Source: Ophioderma brevispina
Taxonomy: Eukaryota; Echinodermata; Ophiuroidea; Amphilepidida; Ophiodermatidae
Direction of reading: 5' to 3'
Assembly (NCBI GenBank): GCA_023653785.1
Contig: JAMKCH010007228.1
Location: forward strand, 25,430 to 89,429
DNA length: 64,000 nt
Positions 34,021 to 45,464 of the stretch are shown piece by piece. Below the pieces are notes generated by a model that worked only from the letters and a program-made list of their open reading frames with translations, was not told the DNA's origin and did not search any database. Numbering within the stretch: the first letter of the stretch is position 1; the number at the start of each line of letters is the position of its first letter. The translations under genes were made by a program, and so were the position numbers.

Positions 34021-35779
34021 TCCCCCCCTGCGCCGCTATACTGGAGTTTGGTTTGAAGTTTAACTCACCTGAAAAGTTAGGGGAAGTGGCGGGCCTCTAA
34101 GAATTTGGGCTTTAAGGCCTTAATGCGCCTTTTTTATAATACCTCGAGACATTACTTTCAACACATTGCTACTGAGTGTTTCACCACATTGACCAGTTGA
34201 ATTTCATCTCGGCTGACTTGATGGTGAAATTTGGAGGTAAACTTCACTAGCTATTTTGATTATATCTGAGCCTTCATAATTCAGCCCCTGGAACAAGTAT
34301 GTATAAATCCATCTATTAATCACAGCTTGCACTCATCATCCTAGGCTTAGCTCACTGATCACTGCTCCATCAACTGACCGTGAAAGGATTTACTGTTGAT
34401 AATAATAGCTTGGACATTGCTACATCAATATGGCATTGGAAGTTTGGATAATCTTACTGTGTTGTGCTACTTACTATAACCATTCAACTGAAAACACTGT
34501 GAAGCCGTTGCCACCATTTGTGATACCACTTTCAACCATCATAAATCATCCCAATAAACCAAGCAAATATAGTAGCCTTGCTATACTATCAATGGTACTA
34601 GCACACATCAAATAAACCTCTGTGTTTATGGTGACATTCACCCTCACCCCGGCCCACTCAGAAAGCTATCTACTCAAGATAAAACCAAATCATCAGAGAC
34701 GAACCCGATACTCACCTGTTCCGCTTTTGAAGAAATAACAATATCAAAGGACTCAAATTTATATTTCATTGAACATTACCTCTCTGTCTGCAAGATAGAT
34801 TGATTTACTCTCATGATAGAATGTACAACCTGACGTTTTAGCCGATGGAGACAAAGCTAAATTCTTTATTTGTTCCACAAGTTAAACATCCCGAACTATG
34901 ATCTGTATAGAAGGGAACCGAAGCCGCCATGGCGGAGGTGTTCAGTGTATATACGATCAACACTGTCAATCACACTTTTGTTAGATCCCCTTTGCCCAGC
35001 CTGCATCTGAGAACACTGGGGGGGTTTAAAATATCCCTGCCTAGCACAAGACCATAGTTTTCGGTGCAATATACAGATCACAGAATTCGAGGGTGATTTC
35101 TGTGGTAACCTTCCAAAATACATTGCACAGTATTGTTAAATATAAATCAAGGTAGACAAGATCAAATGTAAAATAATCTGTAATGGGTGATATGAACAAT
35201 CTGCTCTGACGACGGATACAACACACTGGAGAAATCTTGATAAACATGGAATATTTCAAATGCACAGATGGTAACTAACCACTAGAATAACAAAAGAGGT
35301 ATTGTCGTGCAATTGAACCATATTTTTACAAACATCCTTGTATGTATTCTCAAATTGAGTTGTCTCATTGTGCACTTTAAGTGACCATTCTTTGGTTTAC
35401 ACACTGCCAGAAAGTGCATCAACTTAAAAGTAAGCACTTTTCTCGAGGCAATACTTACCGTAAGTTTGAACCAATGCAGCTTTTATTGAAGTCTTACAAA
35501 ACAGATGGACGTTTTCTGTAACTGAGGTTAGCTCACCTGAAGATGCATGGGAGGCTTTCATTAACATCTTGATACCCATTTGTAACACATCTCCAATGAA
35601 AAAAATTCAGAGTAACTGATCACACCGCAGTGGAATCAATGAAAGTACCTGGAACTTAGACGTGTATGCCAAAGATCAGGCGCATCTGAAAAGAGTAGAC
35701 ACCTGAAGTTGGACCAAGCTAAAGCTCTGATAAATAAGCTCATTATCTTGATGTTAGCTCAAATCTCAGCATATAAACC
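34021..35779. other. Intron without recognised genes
   Basis: Short open frames (for example 34430-34615) have no recognisable domain or matching splice sites. The stretch from about 35600 may be the 5' part of the LINE that becomes readable at 35780. Confidence 0.3.
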
Positions 35780-36539
35780 AGTCAATTCGGGATTCCAAAA
35801 ATGATCCATGTGGGCTGTGGAAAACCCTGAAACCTCTGTTTTACCTGGCACAAATCAAAAACAATATCGTCTCTAGAAACAGAAAAAGGTACAGTCACAA
35901 GTACACGTAATAAGCCAATGCTGTCAATAATTTTTTGCTACTGTTGGTCAAAATTTTGGCCAGCAAATTTGAAAGTAGTACATCTACTGCTTATGTCATC
36001 TGATGGTAAACCCACTTCCTCGTATTTTAATTCACTGAAATTACTGAGAGCCAGGTTTTCCAAACTCCTCAAAACCTAGATATCAATAAAGCAACAGGGC
36101 TCGACAATATTAGCTCAAAATTATTGAAGCAGGTTCTGTCCCTTTGACGGCACCACTGCGTATATCTTTATTTAGTTTTATTAACAGGGATAGTTCCTTC
36201 CAAATGGAACATAAGTAGACTTACTCCCCTTACAAAAGACGGTCCTAGAACATCAGTAGGTAACTACCGTCCCATATTAGTTATACCTGTGGTAATGAAG
36301 CGGCTTGAAATATCGTTCATTGACCAGCTCAGGAACCTGTGATAACAATGATATTTTGTCAAATGAGCTTCGGGCTTCAACCTAAACATTCTACACTACA
36401 TCCTTCTTGAAGTGTCCGACTACATTCTAAACATATCAATGATGGCCATCTCCTCGGAGCGTGGTTTTTTGGACCTCAATAAGGGGCGTTGATGTTTACT
36501 GTTTGCATCCGATTACTTATTGAAAAGTTACTTGTGGCT

Positions 36540-37780
36540 GGATTTTGTCCCCGCCGAACGATTCGGACGGGACTATGAATGACAGCGTCCTTCGTCCGTC
36601 CGTTCGTCGTCCGTCCGTCCGTCACTCACGTCCGTCCTTGACAAAAAAATGTTAACCCATGTTGTAAACGATTTATCTGGAGTTCCGTACAGGGCGACAT
36701 TATGTAACTGTGGAAAGAATTGGGTTGATGAGTTCTCGACCTGATTAGATTGTTGCCGTAAATATGCTAAGTAAGTATCTACATTTGCATAATTTATGAG
36801 ACTGTTCTTTGCAAGCCTGTGTACAGTTTTCTGGAGTTCTATAAGGCTTATAATGAGTAACGTGGTGGAGGAGTCGGGCCTGAAGAGTTCTCTTTGACTG
36901 ATTGATTTTGGGCGTATTTCGGACAAATTGAGTATGCAAATGAGCTACTTAATATGGCAAAAATCATCGTATTGCTATATTTTGAAAACGTATCATCGGA
37001 TGCTCAAAATTCTGTGCTGCATGAAAGCCAATCATGAGGCACAATCTTTTTTGCAATTGAAGTAGTGAGTATTGTGGCTTAGGTATGCAAATGAGCTAAT
37101 TAAATCTCATAATTGCTGGTATCTCTGACATGGTACATCGTATAGGCGAAAATTCCTTCGCTACATGAACTACTATGGCTATAGGGATGGGTGGGGTGTT
37201 GGGGAGGGGGGGTTGTGTTTGCGGGGTGTTGGGGAGGGGTTGGGTGTTCCATGTGTTGGGGAGGGGTGGAGTGTTGCGGGGTTTTTGGGGAGGGATGGGG
37301 TGTTGCGGGGTGTTGTGGAGGGGAATGGGGGTTTCGGGTTGTTGGGGCAAGGGAGGTGTGTGTATCGGGTAGTTGGGTTGGGTGTTATGGAAGGGGGTGT
37401 GGGTGTTGCGGGGGGTGTTGGGGATGAGGGTGGGGTGTTGCGGGGTTTTGGGGCGGGGGTGTTGTGTGTGGGGTTGTTGGGAGGGGGGGTGGTTGTTACA
37501 TGGTGTTGGTGTAGGGGTTGGAGTTGTTGTCTGGTTTTGGGGAGGGATGAGGGTGTTGCGGGGCTGTTGGGCGGGGAATGGTGTGTTGCGGGGTGTTGTG
37601 GAAGGGAGGTTGTTTTACAGGAGTATTGGGTTGGGGTGTTTATGGGGGTGGGGTGTTTGCGGGGGGTGTTGGGGATTAGGGGTGGAGTGTTGCGGGGTAT
37701 TGGTGAGGGGGGTGTTGAATTTGTGCATACATTGCATGTTATGATCGCAACTTTTCGTGCGGACATATTTTAATGCATGC
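36540..37780. repeat. Insert splitting the LINE: CCGTCCGT run and G-rich minisatellite
   Basis: The LINE reading stops near 36540 and resumes near 37800. The insert begins CGAACGATTCGGACGGGACT and holds a (TCCG)n run at 36585-36640, then an AT-rich middle with TATGCAAATGAGCTAATTAA at 37083, then the G-rich array at 37185-37720. Confidence 0.6.
37185..37720 (+). repeat. G-rich minisatellite, potential quadruplex DNA
   Basis: About 535 bases consist of variants of GGGGTGTTG and GGGGAGGGG with very few C residues on this strand. Units such as GTGTTGCGGGGTGTTGTGG recur irregularly. The G runs of four or more are closely spaced, as required for stacked G-quartets. The 202-codon open frame across it is a product of the composition. 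Confidence 0.85.
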
Positions 37781-39967
37781 GTCAAATCAAGTTCGCCTTA
37801 GTTAGGTCTGGAGCTTGACGGTTCAAGTCTTATCTAGCAGAAAGAAACAATAACTAAAATAGGAATCATTCTCATAATGGCACATGTAAAATTTTGGTGT
37901 TCCACAGGGTCAATCTTTGGCCCGCTTCTATCACGTGTGTACATTAATAGCCTACCTACCTGTGTCTCAATTGCAGATCATTTATATGTCTGGATGACCT
38001 GCGGTTTTTTGTGCAGGAATACTTTAAGAATCACTATCAACCTTAAACGTGACTTAATACAATTGCAACGTGGCTAGAAGAGAGTAAATTGACCCTGAAT
38101 TGCCTCCAAAACAAAAGCTATGCTCTTTGGAACACACAGGAAAATCAGGAAGCAAAATCTGGCTTATGCATAGAAATTACTCCCATTAGAAACAGTGCCA
38201 GTTGTAAGTATTTAGGTCTTCATTTTGATCCAAATTTAAACCTGGAATTGTCATATTAACCATGTAACAACCTACTGTAGCAAAATATATTGGGTCTTTT
38301 TACAGAAGTTAGAAAATATTCCCACACCTGAAAGTCTCATTACTTATCTCACAAATCCCTCATATTCCAAGTCTTGATTATTGTTGATATGTTTGGGGGA
38401 TTGCAGGATCTTGAGTGATCGGATTGAGCGCCTACAGATTCGATCAGCAAACAAAGCTATTCTTAGGTTCCTGTCAAAACAAGCTCCAATTACCTTCGCC
38501 TTAAAATGGGCTGGAACCTTTGCACAGCGCAGGACTATCACCTAAGTGTGTCTGTTTACAAATGTCTGGTAGGGTGGTTCCCGGTAGCTTTTATATCCCA
38601 TCATTTTTACTTTGGTAGGGAAGCCCACAACAATTTGCACCCAGTCCAGTACTTTTGGAAACTTAAACAAAAGCCAGCTCTCATTCGTACGGCGGTCTTT
38701 CAAGTACAGGGGGGCTGTAAAACTGGAACAATTAAGTATGCAGTAACACAATCCCTTCAAGATTAATGTATCCATCTTCAAAACCAGTATTACATGCAAA
38801 CCTTTAACTAGTTTATGTATCATTATGCCGCTAATGTTGTGCAATAGATCGGCTAGCATATTTTGGAAATTTTCATTAAAATATATAAATATATAAATTT
38901 TACCATTTGTTTGTGGCAATTGTTGGCGATTTTTAATATCACTGGCTTCTGTATTTTAAATTTTAATTTTGACTTGATGTTATTTTTCTTCCCCCAATTT
39001 AAAATTACGGTATGTGGTTTTTGAATGTAAAGTGCAATATCTAGTTATATTTTTAATGTAACTTTCATATTCTTATGTGTACTTACTTACCATATTTATT
39101 CTGGTTTGCCTGTATTTGAAAATATTTTTCTTGTAATTTAAGCTATTATATGTACAATATGGTAATTTGAAAAAGTCTAGTTTTAAATTTTACAGGTTGA
39201 TATGTATTTTTAATGTTGATATTTTGCTGGGGGCCACATGAAGAACAGAGGGATTACTTAATGTCCCTCTGCTGGGGACCAGTAAAGATTAAATAAACAA
39301 CACAAACAAACAAATACTTGCAAGGTTGCCAGGACTATTACCTAGAACCCGGCCCCCACTATGCACCGGGCCTACATAACCAAATCCAAAGGAGTCAACC
39401 TGCCACCAAAAAAAAACACGTCCTCAAGTAGCAAAAAAAAAAATTCCAGCCTATGACTTGAAGCAAAAAACCTGCCTCCTAAAAGCCAACAGAAAAAAAA
39501 AATTGCCTCACCAAACTCCACCCCCCCTTAAGTAATATGGTGCCGTCCCTATAGGGGTTAGGTTTCCTTTTTCCAAAAAGGTCATTTTTCGAACCCCCCC
39601 CCCACCCCCCCCCCCCGCAAAAAATCCTGCATGCGACCCTGGGTTTGGTCATATGGGGTGGTGCATCTGGATAGACATCACAGTCATATCCTACGAAACT
39701 ATGGACTGTTTTTGTGTCAAAATACAGTAATGTGCCTCTATGTGCTTAGCTTAGATTTCCCTTAAAGTGATTTAATTGGTATGAAGCTATCGGCACAAAT
39801 ATAGGAAATACATACCTAAATAAACGTACCGAATATTGGTTTTTCTTTGGCCATTGCGTATTTTCCTTTCTTGCGAAAAATCCAGCATTTTATTCCGACA
39901 AATGTACCCAACTGTGACAGCAATCATGGAAGCACCACTGTTATTCCTGGGTCTTTTACATAACAAC

Positions 39968-40000
39968 GCGTACAAAAAAAAAAAAAAAAAAAAAAAAAAA
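39968..40000. repeat. Poly-A run
   Basis: A run of about 30 A residues after GCGTACA. It could be the tail of an old retro-insertion, but no body was identified upstream. Confidence 0.6.
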
Positions 40001-40259
40001 CTTCATACCTGAAACCAAGCCATCGAAATATATCACATGACTTCAAGCAAGTGTTGCCCCAATCCCTCAGCCTTGTGACTTCGTTGAGCACACAAAGGAT
40101 AATGAGCGAAGTTTGTTTTTAGGAAATTTTTTATTGCAAAAAAACAACACGTTTTAAAACCCAGTGATTTGAGAAAATGTAAAGCGGGGTGTTTTAGATA
40201 TCATCTTTGTGATTCAACAAAGGGTTTTAGTTGGCCCTAAACACTAACATCCCTAAGTG

Positions 40260-40750
40260 CCGACATATGACAAAGGGGTCGCGTATATTTATAGTTTTAT
40301 TGCATCTCGCACTGTAAACCACGATCTCATACATGGATTTGCTCCAACAGTAAGTGTAGATGAAATGACAGGGCGACATCTTGTCTACCGAACACAATAC
40401 TTCCCAGAACACCTTTTTAACATAAAGTTGTATCCTCGGTGCACGTTTTAGAGATATGCCAATTTCAATCCTATAACGCGCAAATAAATGAGCTCACTGA
40501 ATTGGCTTGATTTCTGTAGCTGTTCATTCGCTTATCCCACTTTCAATGGGAACAAATTTTGTATAACTGACTGCTCTACCACCTGCTGGGCTCTTTTTGG
40601 ATGACCAATATGCCGTCAGTGCCTCAATTACGAAAGCCCAGGTTGCCAATCCATTGTATGCGATCTGTTTGAACCACTAATGCGCGGTGCAGCAATCTAC
40701 GTACTTTTCAATGTACCGAGCAGTGATTCTTTGTATGATGAAGGTTTCTA
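40260..40750 (+). pseudogene. Unassigned coding-like stretch
   Basis: The open frame at 40257-40451 contains YDKGVAYIYSFIASRTV and is followed in other frames by FAYPTFNGNKFC (near 40530) and CRQCLNYESPGCQSIVCDLF then MRGAAIYVLFNVPSSDSLYD (near 40610-40735). The cysteine pattern and the C..C..L..G.aaiy.LF turn look extracellular and faintly recall the stalk of integrin alpha chains. It does not look like CFAP54. It may be a gene fragment or an unrelated processed copy. Confidence 0.2.
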
Positions 40751-41426
40751 ATGTTATTTTAAAAAACTATATTCTCAAGAATCCAGGCTAATTTTATAAA
40801 ATTTAAAAAAAGAAAAAACCTAAAAAATTAAAATAAAATTTATAGATTTTAAGGAAAACGTTAAATTAAATTAAAGCTGCGTTTTTAATTTCAATGATAA
40901 AAAGTAAACTGATAGTCTTTTCATAAAGGGCCGAATTGGACAACCACCATAATCTTCAATTGGGTGTTTTGTGATTAGATAAAATGGCTTGTGGCAAAAC
41001 GATAGCGTTAAAAAATAAACATGGAGGCTTTTTAATGTCACTGCTTCGAAGTTAAGCATGAAAATGGTTGTTTTCTTCGCAAGGATACTCCAATGACATG
41101 CAAACCATCTGGTACATCATATTAGGGATATTTCATTATATATGTACCGATAGATTCATACCAATAAAATCCCTTTAAGAATCATGGTGTTGCTTGGCCA
41201 AGGCTGGATGTTATATTTTGTATTGTCAAAGGGGCTCTGAATCAAAAGTACGCAATAAAACTTATGGGTACAAATTTGGTATTTTGTTTGGGGTAAAATG
41301 CATTCTTGATTTCTAAGTGTTTTCAGTCATCATGCTTTGTATAGTGTCTTCCTTTACCAGGGATTCTCCCTCAAAAGGGATATTAGCCTATACTTTTACC
41401 AATGCCTGCCACCAATATGAAGTGAC

Positions 41427-41792
41427 TTAAAGGTGCAATGAGAGGATTTCAAGTCCTCCAGATTTTCTTGTGATATGTAGTGATTTCATATAGATTAAAT
41501 GCTCATTAGATTCCATACATTTTCTTTGATTACAGAAATAACCCCTAAAATGAAAATAAAAGTTGATTTGTATATATGCCTTATATTTTCAATATAAAAC
41601 ATAGGCTGAATTCGTATTGCTCCGATACGAAATTAGAAATTTCACAATTTTTTGGACCCAAAGAAACAGTTCTCAGCTTAATCCTACAGATGGGGAGACT
41701 GTTGATATAAGTTTACACCAGTACCAAAATCAGAATTTTCCTCATTTTTTTTACCTTTTTTGGTTTTTCAAAATCTCTCGTTGCACCTTTAA
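41427..41792. mobile_element. TTAA-flanked inverted-repeat element (piggyBac-like MITE)
   Basis: TTAA at 41427-41430 is followed by AGGTGCAATGAGAGGATTT. At the right, AAATCTCTCGTTGCACCT ends at 41788 and is followed by TTAA at 41789-41792. The ends are inverted copies with few mismatches. TTAA target duplication is typical of piggyBac-type transposition. There is no transposase. It lies about 100 bp before a host exon. Confidence 0.8.
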
Positions 41793-41897
41793 AGTGATGG
41801 CATTTCTTAAGGAAAAGGATCTGTGAAAAAAACCAACTGTTGTCTTATGGTGCTATTTCTTACCAATTATACAAGGTGATTTTCGTACAAGTTGCAG

Positions 41898-42240
41898 CGG
41901 CGTGGCGAGTGGGAGCGCATGCTGGTAGCCATGGAGTTAGCAGGTTGGCTTAATGCATTATCTAATCTAGCTTGCAAGCTGTAGTGCCAGTTGCTAGGAC
42001 TATGGTTCCACTGGTGCACTATAAAATTCCTTCAGTGCCTGTTATTAGTGTATAGAAATAAGAGGTACAACCAAAGGAGGTTGAAAGATGGATGATGAAT
42101 TTCGTTACTCAACCATGATGTTATGGAGTGCTTACTGTTTTGGATTCTCTGTATGAGCTTTTAGGTTACATCCTGGAATTTTCAGAGCCCTGCTCAGTAG
42201 TCTCATTGTTCAAGACAACAGAAAATTGCACAGTGATTGG
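41898..42240 (+). CDS. CFAP54: CFAP54-like exon 15
   Basis: After GTTGCAG the frame gives RRGEWERMLVAMELAGWLNA and LSNLACKL, then a stop, then CQLLGLWFHWCTIKF. In a shifted frame it continues with VQPKEVERWMMNFVTQP, a stop, and CYGVLTVLDSLYELLGYILE then FSEPCSVVSLFKTTENCTVI. Long helical stretches are typical of this protein. The 3' edge is uncertain; a candidate donor lies at 42241 (TTGG|GTCACC). Two or three indels or misread stops must be assumed. Confidence 0.5.
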
Positions 42241-42309
42241 GTCACCTACCTTTTTTTTAACCATAACCCCCTAACTCCCGGGACGGGACTGAAGGAGTGA
42301 GGGAAGAGG

Positions 42310-42420
42310 GGAACAAGAAAAGTTCCAAAATTTCGGGTTGGGATTCGAACCCAGGGGCCCTTCGGCCCCCATTCCCACGACCGGGGGATAGACGCTACGG
42401 CGGTTGTTTTGTCTGTGTCG
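42310..42420 (-). repeat. tRNA-derived fragment
   Basis: On the - strand the stretch holds AGCGTCTATCCCCCGGTCGT, GGGAATGGGGGCC, and CTGGGTTCGAATCCCAACCC. GGTTCGAATCC is an exact B-box consensus. The rest departs from a normal tRNA fold, so a SINE head or tRNA pseudogene is the better call. Confidence 0.55.
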
Positions 42421-42955
42421 CTGAACTGGCCCAGCGATTTCGTGCTATATGAGTCTTGGTTTGATGAAAGGTCATTGCTTACTTTTTGGACTTAGTGCAT
42501 TTTCTCACTCAGTGCTGTGAGATTTAGTTGTATGTCTAGGGTTAAGCAATGTTTGGAAAAGAAATAATAAAAACTTACATCAGCAAACTTTGAAAGAACA
42601 CAACTTATATCCAACATAGGTTTTGACTCGTTGCTATGCAATTTGGAGGAGGATTCCTGTCGCTTACGACAGCGTCGTCAGCAGTCCGTATCAGATAGCC
42701 TGCATCAAATGATTGCTGTGATCACATATCACATGGCCAAAGTACTTAGAACTGGAAGCAGGGACGAGCGTTTTCCAATTATATCTTGACTCGGGCAAAG
42801 AAGAGTGTTAATCTAGTGAAAAGGTACAGAATGGAATTGGCAGTAGTGTGTATAGTAAAGACATGAGATTCCTGGTAAAACAGTGTACGCATTTGCATAC
42901 ATTGGAGATCTAGGCCAACCACTCCTATCTATAGAATTAAAATGGTTAATATAAT

Positions 42956-43272
42956 GCTCTTGCCCAGAGGGTGTTTTGAAATCAATCCCATGATGCATAG
43001 AATGTTTGCTATACCGTACTGTACTAAACACATGTCAGTACTAAGGGATAAAAAGTGTTCCAAAAGTTTAAGAACCACAAGACATTTTATAATCATGCAA
43101 AAAATTCCCTAAGTACTAACACTTTGGGGCTAAAATGAGTGTTAAATTGGGGTGTTTATGTGTTAAGAATAGGATTTATGTGAATCACATGACCCTATTG
43201 AGGTGAAATTTCCAGACAAAACAAATGGTGCATTGTGGGATTGACTCAAAACAACCTCTAGCTCTTGCCCAG
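42956..43272. mobile_element. Inverted-repeat element, family B, copy 2, with flanking duplication
   Basis: The element (about 42966-43260) starts AGAGGGTGTTTTGAAATCAA and ends with the inverse TTGACTCAAAACAACCTCT. GCTCTTGCCCAG is present at 42956-42967 and again at 43261-43272, so a duplication of 10-12 bp frames it. The interior matches 17549-17868. Confidence 0.75.
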
Positions 43273-43651
43273 TATGGCGCTGTAGCTCGGTTATTTGAGC
43301 ATCCACATTGAGATCGGATATTTTATTGAGTGAAACTACTTTGTATTTTTATCCCACATGAATTAAAGCAACTTTTCTAAATTTTCTTGGCATCATACCA
43401 AAATACTATCTTCAGCCATCAGTAATCAATTTTCCTTGGAAGTTAAGACAACTGTTCTTCCTCTTTGTGGAAAATACAAGTCAGTATTCCTTCACATGAA
43501 CACCTTTGGAATTTCGATGCCAATTACTTTTGTGGGGGTTATTTTGGATTCAATGAAAACAAGAAAAATGAAAGGAATTTTTAGCCATTTTAATATGAGA
43601 TAGTTAAAACTAGATTACCTTATCCTTTTCTAACTGTGTTATGATTGGAAG

Positions 43652-43838
43652 TCGGAAAGGGTCGTCCTTGAAGCCAAGTCTTGACATTGTGATGATGTTG
43701 ACAATGCAGCTGTTGTCCAGACAACAGAGAAAGAAACGACCCAAGAAAAACCAAGTTGTTCTGAAACATTGAAGGCACACAGAATGAAGCACGCTTCAGA
43801 GGCCCTGAAGCACACATGCTGAAAAATTATCAAAATGT
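43652..43838 (+). CDS. CFAP54: CFAP54-like exon 16 (candidate)
   Basis: A pyrimidine-rich ATCCTTTTCTAACTG stretch precedes an AG, and the block ends at AATGT|GTAAGT. One frame reads DVDNAAVVQTTEKETTQEKP, then SCSETLKAHRMKHASEALKH and, shifted, AEKLSK. It looks like a Lys/Glu-rich linker. The family is not recalled here, so support rests on the donor and codon-like reading. Confidence 0.4.
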
Positions 43839-43894
43839 GTAAGTCGCTGTTAAATTGTCGATGTTGTGTTAAATCCATGTATATACAATTGCAG

Positions 43895-44050
43895 CAAGCG
43901 ATTGTCATGCGGAATTACCAGAGTTGACCCAAGATCAAATGTTACACATGGATACAAACAACGCTCACTGCGAAGGGATATATATCATGGGCTTAAGGTT
44001 ATTTACCAGGTGGCAGTGTCCAAGGTGTTATGGGGAAAAGCACAGAGTCA
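43895..44050 (+). CDS. CFAP54: CFAP54-like exon 17 (candidate)
   Basis: It follows TACAATTGCAG. Readable stretches are ELTQDQMLHMDTNN in one frame and DIYHGLKVIYQVAVSKVLWG in another. Its end is not defined. The hydrophobic helix LKVIYQVAVSKVLW suits the gene, but the exon could be false. Confidence 0.35.
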
Positions 44051-44814
44051 AGCATGGCCCTTCCCTGTTTGTCTTACAAAAAACCCAAAAAAAACAGAAA
44101 ATACAAAAATTGCCTAAATTAAGACTAATTTATTGATTCCCCCTCAAAAATGAACACTAGAGTTCTGGTGCATGCCATTATTTATACCATGCTTCCCAGC
44201 GGTCATAGTCATTTAGAGGGACGTTGAAACGATGTTGGCATGTCAAAAATGTTCGAGAGTTTTAGAAATTTACGTTGAGCTTGCAAATTAAATTGACACG
44301 TTCTAAAGAAGGACATTGAATCAATTTGCATTTTCGATGTACATTTCTAAGAACTCTCAACGTCTTTTTCTACTTTTAATGTGATTTGCCTGCTGGGGTA
44401 TCTTATCAAAGAGGACATCTACTCGGACTTTTGAAGTGCTGATGGATTGCAGCGACCTGATTTTACGCTTAAAAAACCCTCACAATAGATTGTCTTTGTC
44501 TAGCTCTGCCAACCAAATTAATTGACATTCAAAGAACATGGCTACTACATTGACCCCACCACTTGGTGGAGTTGTGAATAGTGGTTACCTAACAGGTTCT
44601 TCAGAAACTTTAAGATTTTTTGGATCATGGCTGATGAATGAAACCAATCCTTCATTGTAATAATTCAAGGTGTTTTGTTTTGGCTTTTGGTAAGCAGTCT
44701 CTATTGTTTCCAGACCAGACATAAAGGCTTCACCTAACAGGGTGAGCTGCTTCTCCCGTGACCTGGTGTTCTTGTGCTGTTTAATTTGAAATCCTTTTGT
44801 TTACTTTGTTTCAG

Positions 44815-44903
44815 CTCACAGGGCAGATGACCTCCTGGGTTCGAGATCCCAACATTCTGCATGCATTCATACTACATGCCGAGCAGACATCCCACAAAGA
44901 AGG
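44815..44903 (+). CDS. CFAP54: CFAP54-like exon 18, copy A
   Basis: Acceptor TTTGTTTCAG, donor AAGG|GTAAGA. It is open throughout: LTGQMTSWVRDPNILHAFIL and HAEQTSHKE. This copy is clean, while copy B at 51773 is frame-broken. Confidence 0.65.
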
Positions 44904-45464
44904 GTAAGACCAAGCCACTAAAACTACAATGGATAAAATCTGTCAATCATGATAAATAAAAAAATAATCGATTTTTTATACAGTTGATCTTTTATCATTG
45001 TAACTGTCTCAAAGTGCTGTTTGTCTTTTTTTATTATGCCTGCTTATCAGGAATCATTTCAAGCATGTTCGCTTCATCAAGGTGGCAGCTGGCCAATTGC
45101 ACATCCCTATCAGCATTTAGATTGTAATATTCCCCATAACAGCTTCCCAAATAATTTTGGGCTTCGGGTTGAAACCGAGCAATTGAGATTAGTCTTGCAA
45201 AGGAAACAAACATGTTAACTGCAACGGGGCTTGAACTCAAGATTTTTCAATTGGTTAAGGGTTAGGATCATGAGTTTCTGCACTTTATCTGTATGGCCAC
45301 ATGTGCCTCTGAAATATACTTTAAATTTATTGATTTACCATCATAATACTATTTACTTATCTTTGTAAGAAGAGCATGTTATTGTCATAATCGACCCAAT
45401 ATCCTTTTTTTTTGAAAGTCTGTTTAAAGCAATATGATTTTTAATATTTTGAATGGGAGGGCCT

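Larger units (their letters stand above)
35780..39312 (+). mobile_element. LINE, 5'-truncated and interrupted
   Basis: Pieces in order on the + strand: DPCGLWKTLKPLF near 35804, NAVNNFFATVGQNF near 35915, NKATGLDNISSKLLKQ near 36088, DGPRTSVGNYRPILVIPVVM near 36240 (the NYRPIS motif), an interruption, RFKSYLAERN near 37818, a SIFGPLLSRVYINSLPT block near 37910, a YADD-type region written LDDL near 37990, LEESKLTLN near 38075, KAMLFGTHRK, and HIPSLDYC near 38355. It ends in TCCCTCTGCTGGGGACCAGT and an A-rich AACAAACAAACAAA tail at 39240-39312. The order fits a Jockey/CR1/L2-type ORF2. Confidence 0.8.

Noticed and set aside
34430..34615. Open frame of 61 codons as a host exon
   Set aside because: No acceptor or donor fits the frame and the peptide is not recognisable.
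37165..37773. 202-codon + frame and 195-codon - frame
   Set aside because: Both are products of a G-rich repeat that lacks stop codons in these frames; the peptides are only Gly/Val/Cys or Pro/Thr runs.
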